In this document: piece by piece, positions 27,191-36,968 of the stretch
Layout: each line of letters starts with the position of its first letter
Position numbering within the stretch: position 1 is the first letter of the stretch
Source: Nocardia flavorosea
GTDB taxonomy: Bacteria > Actinomycetota > Actinomycetes > Mycobacteriales > Mycobacteriaceae
Length of the DNA stretch: 64,000 bases
Assembly (NCBI RefSeq): GCF_015477805.1
Contig: NZ_JADLQL010000003.1
Location: 124,001-188,000 of the forward strand
Reading direction: 5' to 3'
Notes under the pieces: model-generated
Told to the model about the DNA's origin: nothing
Database searches by the model: none
The model's input: the letters and a program-made list of their open reading frames with translations, nothing else
Program-made: the position numbers and the translations under genes

Positions 27191-29272
27191 ATGCAGGACC
27201 AGCAGGTCGAGGTGGTTTCCGGGCCGCACGCCGTGGCCCGGGTCGCGGGCGCGGTGGTGCTGGTGGCCCATCGCGGCGACGGGCGCCCCACTTCGAACTC
27301 CCCGGCCGTCCGGGCGCTGGTGGCGCTGGCCGAACTCGTCTACGAGGCCGCCGCCCGGCAACCCGAGGGGCCGGGCGCCGCAATCGCCCGGGAAGCGACC
27401 CGATGGCTCATGGCATACGCGGCACGGAGCGACCCCGGCGGCTCTGTCGATTTCGGGATCCTCTCGGCAGCCGGTCCGGACCGGGTGGCGATCTTCCTGC
27501 ACGGTGCCGTCACCGCTGTCGTGGCCGGTGAGAGCACCGAATACTTCCACGGTCGCGACGCGGCGTTCACCGTCGACAGGACCGCACCCGTCCCGTCGCG
27601 CGCGGTCGCGCTGTTCGTCGACGACCCGCTCGCGGACCCGGACGATGATGCTGCCCGGCCCGAATTGCCCGCCGCTCGCGGTATCGGCCGTTTGGTCGAG
27701 GGGATTGCCGAAGCCGGCGCAGCGATCGCCTGGGCGCCGGCGGTCCGGCAAGCTGCCGCCTCGACGGGACCGGGCCGGTCGAGCGGGGTGGTGCTGGGTA
27801 AACGAGCTGTGCGCGGAACGCGGGAGGAGCCGGCCGAATCTCTGGTCGCGCCGGAGGTCTCGCCGCTCTCATCGGGCGGGCCGGGGACGGCGAGCGAGCC
27901 TGCGGGTACCGCGGCAAGCATCGGAAGTATCCCGGGAGATCCGGAGGCCGGCGGCGTTGTGGGGCCGGCGGCGACACGTATCGGTACAGCCGACGGCCCG
28001 GCCTCCGGGGGCGCTTCGGAGTTCGCGGCGAATCCTGCTGCCATATCGCCGGCCGATCGGGGCCCGGAGGGCGCGGCGCAGTACTCGGGGAGTGCGGGTA
28101 ACCCGGTTGCCGACGCTTTTCCCGGCGAGCCGGGGGCGGTGCCGGCCCCACCGGATGGGGTGGACAGTTCCAGGATTGTGGAGCGCCGTCCCGACGATGA
28201 GGACCGGCCGGAGAATGCCGGGATCGACGCGGGACATCCCGGAGCAGGAAATGCCTCCGAACCCGTGGCGCAGAATTCCGCGGTTGCGGCAGCGGATCCG
28301 AAGGCCGCGCAAGCGCGCACGCTCGCTGCGGGTTCGGCGTCTCCCGCAGCGGATCCCGGGACAGTGTCCAAGGCTACGGCGGCCGGATTCGGCGACGGAA
28401 ATCCGCCGCAGACGGGCCCCGCGGGCGCAGCGCCTGCCGAGGAGAACGCGGAATTCGCCGGGGAAGCCGAGGGGGAGACCGGCGACCGCGGCCCTGCGGA
28501 CGGTGTGCACCCTCCCGGTGCCGACCGACATCACGCGCAGACACAGATCAGCGGCCGGCAACCGCAGCGGCCGACCCGGTCCGGCGAGGTCGCCGACGAG
28601 ACCGCCGACTCACGGCCGGGCCGGACCGATCCGTCGCGGCGCCCGGCGCATCGCACGCCGCGTATGGATATGCCGCTGCCGCAGCCCACTCCCACCGACC
28701 GTCCGGGGCACGGCCCGCCGGAACACGGCACCCCGCCGCTGGCCGCCGAACTACGCCGCCGTACCGAGGCCACCGCGAAAGGTACCGCCCTGACCGTGAA
28801 GGTGCGCGGCTTCAAATGTGCGCGCGCCCACCCCACCGACCCGCGCTCGGCGTTCTGCAGTGTGTGCGGGATGCCGGTGGATCAAACCCAGCCCCTCATC
28901 GAGGTGATGCGGCCGCCGCTGGGCATTCTCGTCCTCGACGACGGTTCGACCTACCTGCTGGAGACCGATTCCGTCCTGGGCCGTGATCCGGAGAAAGCCG
29001 AGCCGGTCCGGCGCGGTCTGACTCCATTGCAGGTCACCGATAATTCGGGCGGTATGTCGCGGGCGCATGCGGAACTGCGGCTGGTCGAATGGGATGTGAC
29101 GCTGATCGACCGCGGTTCCACGAACGGAACCCGGACCCGCGCGCCTGGGTTCCGGGAATGGGTGCGAGTCCCACCGCACCAGCCGGTGATCCTGGTGCCG
29201 GGTACCGAGATTCTGATCGGTAATCGCATGCTGCGCCTCGAATCCGCCGCACCACCGCCATTCGGGTCCTGA
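27191..29272 (+). CDS. Protein with globular N-terminus, disordered middle, zinc ribbon and C-terminal FHA domain
   Basis: A 693-aa cytoplasmic protein. Residues 1-150 look globular and resemble a degenerate PP2C-like alpha/beta domain (VVLVAHRGDG.., DFGILSAAGPDRVAIFLHGAVTAVV). Residues about 190-500 are low-complexity Ala/Gly/Pro/Glu. A CX..C/CXXC zinc ribbon (KCARAHP..FCSVCGMP) follows at about 540-560. The last roughly 100 residues are an FHA phosphothreonine-binding domain (SVLGRDPEKAEP, MSRAHAELRLVE, LIDRGSTNGT). FHA domains read Ser/Thr-kinase signals. No kinase is adjacent, but another FHA protein lies 1.7 kb downstream. The ATG has only a distant GGAG; the start is reasonably but not fully secure. 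Confidence 0.78.
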   Translation: MQDQQVEVVSGPHAVARVAGAVVLVAHRGDGRPTSNSPAVRALVALAELVYEAAARQPEGPGAAIAREATRWLMAYAARSDPGGSVDFGILSAAGPDRVAIFLHGAVTAVVAGESTEYFHGRDAAFTVDRTAPVPSRAVALFVDDPLADPDDDAARPELPAARGIGRLVEGIAEAGAAIAWAPAVRQAAASTGPGRSSGVVLGKRAVRGTREEPAESLVAPEVSPLSSGGPGTASEPAGTAASIGSIPGDPEAGGVVGPAATRIGTADGPASGGASEFAANPAAISPADRGPEGAAQYSGSAGNPVADAFPGEPGAVPAPPDGVDSSRIVERRPDDEDRPENAGIDAGHPGAGNASEPVAQNSAVAAADPKAAQARTLAAGSASPAADPGTVSKATAAGFGDGNPPQTGPAGAAPAEENAEFAGEAEGETGDRGPADGVHPPGADRHHAQTQISGRQPQRPTRSGEVADETADSRPGRTDPSRRPAHRTPRMDMPLPQPTPTDRPGHGPPEHGTPPLAAELRRRTEATAKGTALTVKVRGFKCARAHPTDPRSAFCSVCGMPVDQTQPLIEVMRPPLGILVLDDGSTYLLETDSVLGRDPEKAEPVRRGLTPLQVTDNSGGMSRAHAELRLVEWDVTLIDRGSTNGTRTRAPGFREWVRVPPHQPVILVPGTEILIGNRMLRLESAAPPPFGS

Positions 29273-29435
29273 TCCGCGACAGCAGCTCGGACCGGCTGTG
29301 CATATACCCCGTCCATCGAGAGGCGCGGGGCCCTCTGGGCTATGACCAGGCGCCGTCGTTACGGAGGCCCGGGCCCGGACGGCCGACGTGGGTGGCTGAG
29401 CGAACGCGCCACTGGGCCGTCGGGCAGGCCGGCGA

Positions 29436-30869
29436 CTACTCGTACCTGGCGGCGCAGGTTTGCTCCCCGCCCAGAACTCCGGCGCGGAAGGCATCGACGC
29501 GGGAGAACCCGCTCGGCACGGTCTTACCCTCCACATCGCTCGCGGCCAAACCGTCGGTGAGCAGGCCGGATACCGCCTCGTCCAGATCGCCCGCGGCCAG
29601 TGTGATATCGCCTTCGGCGCGGCCGGTTTCGGCCAGTTTCCCGGTGGCCACACCGGACAGGCATGCGGCCCGCAGCCCGGTCTTCGCGCCGACCAGTTCC
29701 TGATCGCGGCTGTGCTGCACGGAGAGGGTGTAGCGGGAGATGAACACGACGTAGCCGTTGTAATCGCCGGTCACCTTCACCGGTAGCGGAACATCGGAAT
29801 CGTCGGTTGCGGTCCCGCGGGCGGAGAGCCCGTCGACATTCGTCGCGATCGTATTGTTCGCCGGGCAGTAGGTCACCGGCTCGGTGGAGACGCCGTCGCT
29901 GCAGTCGATTTCGGCGCCGTCGTAGCTGTAGGTCGGTTCGTCGGACAGCGGCAGGATCACCGACAGGGCCTTGCTCAGTTCGATCAGGCTCTGCTCGGTG
30001 ATCTCGAATTCGCCCGAGGCGCCGTCGAAGGTTTGTGGCAGATCGCCGCGGCGCTGTTCGATCTCGTCCATATCGATCCCCTTACAACCCTTGGCGCCGT
30101 CGGTGAAACCGATCTGCACGGCGGTCACCCGCTCGAACGCCGAGCCGTGCACGCTTTCCGGATCGTCGGGATCGGAATCGCGGATCGCGACCGTCGCGGC
30201 GAGTACCGAATTCAATCCATCGGAGGTGTTGATGGTGAAGTAGTCCGATTCACCCTCCGCGACCCAGCGCATGTAGGCGCCGGCGAAACAGTCGGCCTGC
30301 TGTTCCTTGACGATCACCGGATCGTCGCGCTCGACGATATCGGCGTTGTTCTGGATCGCGTGACCGTACTCGTGGGCGATCACCATGACAACCGCCATCG
30401 GCCCGAATGTCTCCGACATGGTGGGCAGCAGCAGCGCCCGGTCCCAGCCGATGGAGTTGTCCAGCCGGCAGTAGGCGGCATTCACCATCCGATAGGTCGA
30501 TTCGGTGCAGAACTCCACCGATTCGCGGCGGGAATCGCGGGCACTCCAGGAGATCAGCTTCTGCACCGGCTCGAATTCGCCCTCGAACTCGGCGTCGTAG
30601 TGTTTCTCCCAGTACGCCTGGACATCGGTGACCGCGTTCAGCGCCAGCGCATCGATCTCGCCACCGTCACCGTTCTCGGCACTCAGGTCGGTGGGCGGGA
30701 CGTTGTCGCGGGGCCCGCTGGGGCCGCTGGTCGTCGGCAGTCCGGCCACTTGGAACGGGTTGTCGTAGATGGAGACCGCGCGACCGTCCACCGCGCGGGT
30801 GCACCCGGTGACCAGCAGCAGTGCGCACAGCGCGGCCACAGCGAGCGCGGCGACCCGGAGTTTCGGCAT
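29436..30869 (-). CDS. Neutral zinc metallopeptidase lipoprotein (YpfJ-like)
   Basis: A 477-aa protein. It has a lipoprotein signal with LVTGC (Cys23), then an extracytoplasmic peptidase domain of the putative neutral zinc metallopeptidase family. The zinc motif is HEYGH (about 163-167), followed by the downstream acidic EQQADCFAGAYMRW block (about 185-198) that supplies the third ligand in this family. It probably cleaves cell-envelope or secreted proteins, but the substrate is unknown. GAGGATCC precedes the ATG. It is divergent from the FHA-ABC transporter, with a 114-bp palindrome-rich spacer. Confidence 0.87.
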   Translation of the reverse strand: MPKLRVAALAVAALCALLLVTGCTRAVDGRAVSIYDNPFQVAGLPTTSGPSGPRDNVPPTDLSAENGDGGEIDALALNAVTDVQAYWEKHYDAEFEGEFEPVQKLISWSARDSRRESVEFCTESTYRMVNAAYCRLDNSIGWDRALLLPTMSETFGPMAVVMVIAHEYGHAIQNNADIVERDDPVIVKEQQADCFAGAYMRWVAEGESDYFTINTSDGLNSVLAATVAIRDSDPDDPESVHGSAFERVTAVQIGFTDGAKGCKGIDMDEIEQRRGDLPQTFDGASGEFEITEQSLIELSKALSVILPLSDEPTYSYDGAEIDCSDGVSTEPVTYCPANNTIATNVDGLSARGTATDDSDVPLPVKVTGDYNGYVVFISRYTLSVQHSRDQELVGAKTGLRAACLSGVATGKLAETGRAEGDITLAAGDLDEAVSGLLTDGLAASDVEGKTVPSGFSRVDAFRAGVLGGEQTCAARYE

Positions 30870-30910
30870 GGATCCTCCCCCATTTTCGGCCGGTTCGGGT
30901 GCTGGCATCT

Positions 30911-30943
30911 CCCGCTGAGCGGGGTGATCACCCCCCAAGCGGG
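30911..30943. promoter_or_regulatory. Nested palindrome between divergent metallopeptidase and FHA-ABC genes
   Basis: A perfect 14-bp palindrome GGGGTGATCACCCC (30921-30934) is nested in outer arms CCCGCT (30911-30916) and AGCGGG (30938-30943). It may be an operator shared by the two divergent promoters. A hairpin role is possible but less likely between divergent starts. Confidence 0.45.
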
Positions 30944-30983
30944 GGCATCTCCGATGCCCGGGTAATGGAATAGTATCCGCTGC

Positions 30984-33695
30984 ATGTCTGCACCGGGGGT
31001 GCGCACCATCACGGTGCGCCATGATGGAACCGAACGTGTCTTCGATTCGAATCAGCAGATCACCCTGGGCCGTGCGCCCGAGGTGACGCTGTTCGTCGAC
31101 AGTCCGCTGGTATCGCGGGTCCACGCGATTCTGGCCTGGCAGTCGGGAGCCTGGGTGCTCACCGACAACGGCAGTACCAACGGGGTATTCGTCGACGCGC
31201 GCCGGCTCGGCGGTCCCGTCCCGATCGACCGGCCGACGCAGGTGCGCCTCGGCGACGCGATCACCGGACCGCTGCTGTGGCTGGTTCCGTCAGGGGTTCC
31301 GCAGCAGCAGGCACAGCGGCCGCCCGCACAGCAGCCGTTCCCGTCCGGTCAGCAGCCGTACCCCTCGGGTCAGCAGCACGTTCCGGGTGGGCAGCAGCGC
31401 CGGCCGCCGCAGCCGCCGCATCGGCCCCAGTCCGGCCCGCAGCCGCAGATCCCGCAGCGCGCAGCCGCCCCGGTCAACCCGCCGCCCGCGCAACGTCCGC
31501 CGCATCAGCAACCGCAACCGTGGGCGCCGAGTTCCGGACAGGCGGCGCAGCCCCCGCACTCCGGCCCGTTCTCGCATTCCGCCGCAACCCCGCATTCGGG
31601 CGCGGCTGCGCATTCCGGTGCCACCCCGCATTCCGCACCTGTCCCGCAGCACCAGCCGGCCAATGTGAACATGACCGCCAAGGCGAGTGTCGCGGCCGTC
31701 CCCCCGGTCCGGCACCGAGCCAGCGAGGGGCCGATAGCGCGCGCCGACCGGTTACCCCCGGGCGGACTGGCCATCGGGCGTACCGCGGACAACCAGATCG
31801 TGGTCAACGATCCCCTGGCGTCGCGTAAGCATGCGCGGCTCGTCGCGGGCTCCGAGGGCCTGGTCATCGAGGATCTCGGTTCGGCCAACGGTACTTTCGT
31901 CAACGGTGTCCGTCAGCAGCGCACGGTGCTGCGCGAACGCGACATCATCACCATCGGCAATATCGACTTCGAGGTCTCCCAGGGCACGCTGGCGCACCGG
32001 CAGCGGCCGGTCGCCGAACAGGGTTTGACCGTGCACGGGGTCGGGTTCACGGTCGAAGGCAACAAGCAGTTGCTGGTGGATGTGAACATGCAGGCCGGCC
32101 GCGGCACGCTCACCGCCCTGATCGGACCCTCCGGTGCCGGCAAGTCCACCCTGTCCCGGTTGATAGCGGGCAGTACCCAGCCCTCCGGCGGGCAGGTGGT
32201 CTTCGAGGGCCGCGATCTGCACGCCGAATACGAGGCGCTGCGTTCACGTATCGGCATGGTCCCCCAGGACGATGTGCTGCACCGTCAGCTCACGGTGCGC
32301 CAAGCGCTGGGTTTCGCGGCCGAACTGCGGCTCCCGCCGGACTCCTCCAAGGCCGACCGGCAGCAGGTGATCGACGGTGTGCTGCGCGAACTATCGCTCA
32401 CCGAGCACGCCGATACCCGGGTGGACCGGCTTTCCGGCGGGCAGCGCAAACGCGCCTCGGTGGCGCTGGAACTGCTCACCGGCCCCTCGCTGCTGATCCT
32501 GGACGAGCCCACCTCGGGCCTCGATCCGGCGCTGGACCGGCAGGTCATGATGATGTTGCGCGAACTGGCCGATGCCGGGCGCGTGGTCATCGTGGTCACC
32601 CATTCGGTGGCCTGCCTGGATATGTGCGATCAAGTGGTGCTGCTGGCGCCCGGCGGGAAAACCGCGTATGCGGGTAACCCGGCGGGCGTCGAATCCGCGC
32701 TGGGCACCAGTGACTGGGCCAAGATCTTCGCCGATGTCGCCGCCAACCCCGATGCGGCCTTCGCGCACTACCGATCCCGCCAGGCGGCACTACCGCCCCC
32801 GCCGCCGCCCGCATCGCGCCAGAGTGGCGGCGGTTCGCCACCGCAGTCGGGTGCCTGGAAACAATTCTCCACCCTGGCCCGGCGGCAGCTGCGGCTGATC
32901 CTGGCCGACCGCGGCTATATGGCGTTCCTGGTGTTGCTGCCGTTCGTGCTCGGCGGGCTGTCACTGCTGGTACCGGGTAGTAATGGATTCCAGCGGCCGC
33001 CCGTCATCCAGCAGGAGGACGGGTCATGGGATATCCCTGCGGGTAACTCCGAACCACAGATGCTGTTGGTGGTATTGATTCTGGGCGCCTGTTTCATGGG
33101 CGCCACCTTGAGCGTGCGCGATTTGGTGGGCGAGCGGACGATCTTTGTCCGGGAGCGCGCTGTCGGGCTCCGGCCCGGCGCCTATCTATCGGCTAAGGTC
33201 ATGGTTTTCGGGCTTGCCGCATTGGTTCAGTCGGCGGTGCTGGTGGGTTTCGTTCTGCTCGGCAAGAAGCGCCCGGACGAAGGGTCGGTGCTCGCGCTGG
33301 GTAGCGCAGAGTTGTACATCGATATTGCGGTCACCGCGATATCGTGCGTGGTGCTGGGGTTGCTGCTGTCGAGCCTGGCCCGATCCAGCGAACAGGTGAT
33401 GCCGCTGCTGGCGGTGGCGATCATGGGACTGTTGGTGATGGCCGGCGGGATGATCCCGGTCACCGATCGGGTGGTGCTGGAACAGGTCACCTGGTTGTTC
33501 CCGTCGCGGTGGGGTTATGCCGCGGCGGCTTCGACGGTGAATATTCGGGAGTTGTTCCTCGGTGCGCAACCGGACGGGCTCTGGGAACACACCCGCGGCA
33601 CATGGTTCCTGGATATCGGCATGGTGGCGGTCCTCACGGTGGTGCTCGCCTTGTTCACGTGGAGCCGGTTGCGGCTCAAGAAGTCCGCACGATGA
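30984..33695 (+). CDS. FHA-FHA-ABC transporter fusion (Rv1747-like)
   Basis: A 903-aa protein. FHA domain 1 spans about residues 20-95 (ITLGRAPEV, SRVHAILAW, DNGSTNGVF). A Pro/Gln-rich linker covers about 105-225. FHA domain 2 spans about 250-330 (IGRTADNQI, SRKHARLV, LGSANGTFV). The ABC ATPase has Walker A GPSGAGKST (about 381) and signature LSGGQ (about 483). An ABC-2 permease domain with about six helices follows. The architecture matches M. tuberculosis Rv1747, an exporter of cell-wall lipooligosaccharide precursors whose FHA domains bind the phosphorylated kinase PknF. No kinase gene is adjacent here. The ribosome binding site is weak. Confidence 0.93.
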   Translation: MSAPGVRTITVRHDGTERVFDSNQQITLGRAPEVTLFVDSPLVSRVHAILAWQSGAWVLTDNGSTNGVFVDARRLGGPVPIDRPTQVRLGDAITGPLLWLVPSGVPQQQAQRPPAQQPFPSGQQPYPSGQQHVPGGQQRRPPQPPHRPQSGPQPQIPQRAAAPVNPPPAQRPPHQQPQPWAPSSGQAAQPPHSGPFSHSAATPHSGAAAHSGATPHSAPVPQHQPANVNMTAKASVAAVPPVRHRASEGPIARADRLPPGGLAIGRTADNQIVVNDPLASRKHARLVAGSEGLVIEDLGSANGTFVNGVRQQRTVLRERDIITIGNIDFEVSQGTLAHRQRPVAEQGLTVHGVGFTVEGNKQLLVDVNMQAGRGTLTALIGPSGAGKSTLSRLIAGSTQPSGGQVVFEGRDLHAEYEALRSRIGMVPQDDVLHRQLTVRQALGFAAELRLPPDSSKADRQQVIDGVLRELSLTEHADTRVDRLSGGQRKRASVALELLTGPSLLILDEPTSGLDPALDRQVMMMLRELADAGRVVIVVTHSVACLDMCDQVVLLAPGGKTAYAGNPAGVESALGTSDWAKIFADVAANPDAAFAHYRSRQAALPPPPPPASRQSGGGSPPQSGAWKQFSTLARRQLRLILADRGYMAFLVLLPFVLGGLSLLVPGSNGFQRPPVIQQEDGSWDIPAGNSEPQMLLVVLILGACFMGATLSVRDLVGERTIFVRERAVGLRPGAYLSAKVMVFGLAALVQSAVLVGFVLLGKKRPDEGSVLALGSAELYIDIAVTAISCVVLGLLLSSLARSSEQVMPLLAVAIMGLLVMAGGMIPVTDRVVLEQVTWLFPSRWGYAAAASTVNIRELFLGAQPDGLWEHTRGTWFLDIGMVAVLTVVLALFTWSRLRLKKSAR

Positions 33696-33777
33696 GACCG
33701 TCGACCGGCTGGTTCCAGTGTTCGCGCCGCTGGTGGGTGGGGGCGGCGAGCGCGACGACCGCACACCAGGCACACTG

Positions 33778-35673
33778 ATGCCTGTGATGGTGCGAGTTGG
33801 TGCGGTACACCTCGGTTGGGATGTGGTGTCCGTGGCCGCGGGCGGATCCGGCGTCCCCATCCGCCCCGTCCAGGTCGAAGGAAGCTACAACCCACCCGCT
33901 TATTTGCTGGCCGATGCCGCCGGCAAGCTCTATACCTCGGGAGCGGGCCGGCAACGGCCGGATCTGGGTATGGCGATTCCGGACGTACGGGAAATACTCG
34001 GGCATCCGCAGATCGTGATCGCGGGCGCCACCTGGCCCGCCGAACTGGTTTTCCGGGCCCGCCTCTACAACCCGCTGGCCTCGGTCGGAACGTATCTGCG
34101 CGGTAAACCCGATGTGATCGCCCTGCCGTATCCGGACGATTGGCCGGATCCGAAGATCGACGCCTACGTGCGATTGGTCGAGCAACTCGATGTCGAGGTG
34201 GAGCCGATTCCGGAGTCCATCGCACTCTCCGGGTATGTGCGCGCGCTCGGGCTGGTCCGGGCACCCGACCACCGGCTGCCCGACGGTCTCGGCGCGACCG
34301 CGGTCCATTTCGACGGCCAGGTGGTCGACGGCCGCGCCAATGTGCTCGTGGTCGCAGTCCACGGTGACGAGGAACGGCCCACCGAATCGGTGTACGTCCC
34401 GATCGACCCGGAATCCACCCGTGACCCGCGAGTCGCCGACGACACCGTGATCGAGGTGATGGCCGCCGCCCGGGCGATCGGCGCGGACAATTCGACGGTG
34501 CTGCTGGCGGGCCAGGTCGTCTTCAACGAAACTCTGCGGTTCGCCTTCCGTAATCATCTCGGGCAGCGGCTGAAGAAAGCCGAACACCCTATGCACGCCC
34601 TGGTTCTCGGTGCCACCCATCTGCTGGTGAGCGAGAACGAGGACGACGACGAGGAGGAAGACCCGGCGGGCTACCCGAACCCCGCGCCGCCCGCCGGGCC
34701 GGCCGGGGCCGCCGCGCCGGGGCCGCAACACGGAGCTTCGGGGCGAGCCGAGGAGACAGCCGGGTCGCCGGCGCGGAATCCGGCCGCCGGGCCGCATCAG
34801 CCGGTGCCCCCGCATCCGGCTGCCCGCGGCTCCGGGCCGTATCCCTCGCCACCCGCTAGGACCCCGTCGAGCGGTCCGGGAGCGCATCCGGCTCCCCCCG
34901 GAACAGGCCCCGCGGCCGCCGGTTCGTCGTGGCCCGGTGAGCCCGGTTCCGGCACGCCCACCCCGGGGCCTGATCTCCGAGGCGGCGGTGCAGCGTCGGC
35001 CGGCGGTCCGGCGATCAGCCCTTATGCGGGATCGCCGCAGCAGTACGACGCCCCCGGAGGGCCGTCCGGCGGCGACGCCACCGTCCAGGTCGACCGCGGT
35101 GAGCTGCCGCCCCCGATCACCGGGCCGGCGGGGCGGTTCACCCGCGCGCCCGACCCCGAAACCGGCAGCCAGTCCGCGGTGCCGCACCCCTCCGGCCCCG
35201 GGCAGCCGGGTCGGTCCTGCGCCGGTGATACCGAGGCGGAGGACGAGCAGGGCAAGGGCAAACTCTGGAACAAGATGAAGGGCAATCTGTTCGGCGCGAA
35301 CGCCGTGCTCGGTGTGGCGGCTCTTGCCGCCGCCTCGGCCGGGGCTGCCGGCGGGACGGGCACCGCGCATGCGCAGGTCGCGCCGCCCGGCATCGTCGGT
35401 ACCGGGTACAGCGTCGATACCGAGCATCGCGCCGCGGGGTGTGTGCCCATGCCGCGCGTGCTGGTGGAACCACCCGGCGAGGCCGGTGCCGCGCCGCCGG
35501 AGCGTCCGCACTATGCCCGGGTACCGGCCCCGGAAGCGGGCGAATCCGCGGCGGGCCGGGGGGCCTCCGAGGATGACGGCGTCGAATGCGACCGGTCCGG
35601 TATCGACACCCTGCGCTACCTGGTCCCCGGCCGCCCGGGCGTCACCGACCCCGGCCCACCGTTCGACATCTGA
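33778..35673 (+). CDS. Uncharacterised protein with degenerate actin/Hsp70-like N-terminus, disordered linker and C-terminal TM segment
   Basis: A 631-aa protein. The N-terminal roughly 280 residues have the spacing of an actin/Hsp70-like ATPase (VHLGWDVVSV start, AIPDVREILGHPQIVIAGATWP, VEPIPESIALSGYVRALG like the 'PEP.AA...Y' block). The usual DxG phosphate motifs are eroded, so ATPase activity is doubtful. Acidic EDDDEEEDP and about 200 Pro/Gly-rich residues follow, then a hydrophobic stretch (AVLGVAALAAASAGAAGGTG) and a short tail. M. tuberculosis has the type VII-associated Rv3446c near rplM, and this may be a distant counterpart, but that is inference. Start confidence is moderate because the ribosome binding site is weak. 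Confidence 0.6.
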   Translation: MPVMVRVGAVHLGWDVVSVAAGGSGVPIRPVQVEGSYNPPAYLLADAAGKLYTSGAGRQRPDLGMAIPDVREILGHPQIVIAGATWPAELVFRARLYNPLASVGTYLRGKPDVIALPYPDDWPDPKIDAYVRLVEQLDVEVEPIPESIALSGYVRALGLVRAPDHRLPDGLGATAVHFDGQVVDGRANVLVVAVHGDEERPTESVYVPIDPESTRDPRVADDTVIEVMAAARAIGADNSTVLLAGQVVFNETLRFAFRNHLGQRLKKAEHPMHALVLGATHLLVSENEDDDEEEDPAGYPNPAPPAGPAGAAAPGPQHGASGRAEETAGSPARNPAAGPHQPVPPHPAARGSGPYPSPPARTPSSGPGAHPAPPGTGPAAAGSSWPGEPGSGTPTPGPDLRGGGAASAGGPAISPYAGSPQQYDAPGGPSGGDATVQVDRGELPPPITGPAGRFTRAPDPETGSQSAVPHPSGPGQPGRSCAGDTEAEDEQGKGKLWNKMKGNLFGANAVLGVAALAAASAGAAGGTGTAHAQVAPPGIVGTGYSVDTEHRAAGCVPMPRVLVEPPGEAGAAPPERPHYARVPAPEAGESAAGRGASEDDGVECDRSGIDTLRYLVPGRPGVTDPGPPFDI

Positions 35674-35823
35674 GCCGGTAGCGGTCGATTTCGGGGGTCA
35701 CCGGCCGGCTGGTATCGTGGTGCGCTGGTGTGCGGAACACCGAGGCCCGGGTCTCAACCGGCCGCCGGGAATCCCTCGTCCGCGCACCTGGCCGGCAGCA
35801 CCGACGACAGACAGGGAAGCACT

Positions 35824-36263
35824 GTGCCTACGTACAGCCCGAAGGCGGGTGACGTGACCCGGCAGTGGTACGTCATCGACGCCACTGACGTAGTGCTCGG
35901 CCGTCTTGCCGTTCAGGCAGCGAATCTGCTGCGTGGCAAGCACAAGCCGACCTACGCTCCGCATATGGATGGTGGCGATTTCGTCGTCATCATCAACGCC
36001 GACAAGGTTGCCATCAGCGGCAACAAGCGCGACGGCAAGCGCATCTACCACCACTCCGGGCATCCCGGCGGCCTCAAGTCCCGCACTGTCGGTGAGGTGC
36101 TGGACACCCGTCCCGACCGCCTGGTGGAGAAGGCCGTCAAGGGCATGATCCCCAAGAACAAGCTCGGCAACGCCATCGCCGGCAAGCTGAAGGTGTACGC
36201 GGGCCCGAACCATCCGCACGCCGCCCAGCAGCCCGTTCCGTTCGAGATCAAGCAGGTGGCCCA

Positions 36264-36267
<4 letters not shown>
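35824..36267 (+). CDS. rplM: 50S ribosomal protein L13
   Basis: A 147-aa L13. It has the N-terminal [18 protein letters not shown] and the signature region [23 protein letters not shown] (about 95-117). The GTG start follows GGGAAG; an upstream in-frame ATG would add non-family sequence. Its stop overlaps the rpsI GTG as GTGA, the standard rplM-rpsI operon. In mycobacteria this pair adjoins the ESX-4 cluster; here the upstream neighbour is instead the degenerate actin-like protein gene. Confidence 0.97.
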
Positions 36268-36773
<506 letters not shown>

Positions 36774-36832
36774 TATCACCGGTGCCGGCCTGTCCGCTCA
36801 CGGTATGTGGGTGGGCAGGCCGGTGTCGGTTC

Positions 36833-36873
36833 CGAGAGCAGGCAACCAGCCGGAGTCTGGTCGCCTGCTCTCG
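36833..36873 (+). terminator. Terminator after rplM-rpsI
   Basis: CGAGAGCAGGC pairs with GCCTGCTCTCG (11 bp). An inner ACCAG/CTGGT pair and a 7-nt loop give a long stable hairpin 60 bp after rpsI. A second weaker stem, CCGGCCTG/CAGGCCGG (36785-36823), precedes it. Confidence 0.85.
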
Positions 36874-36968
36874 TGCTATATCTACCGCGGTGCTCGTCGG
36901 CCGGCCGTCTCGACGGTGTTCCGGCAGCGGTCGTCGCGCGCTGTGGACTCACTGACGAGGGGCAAGGT

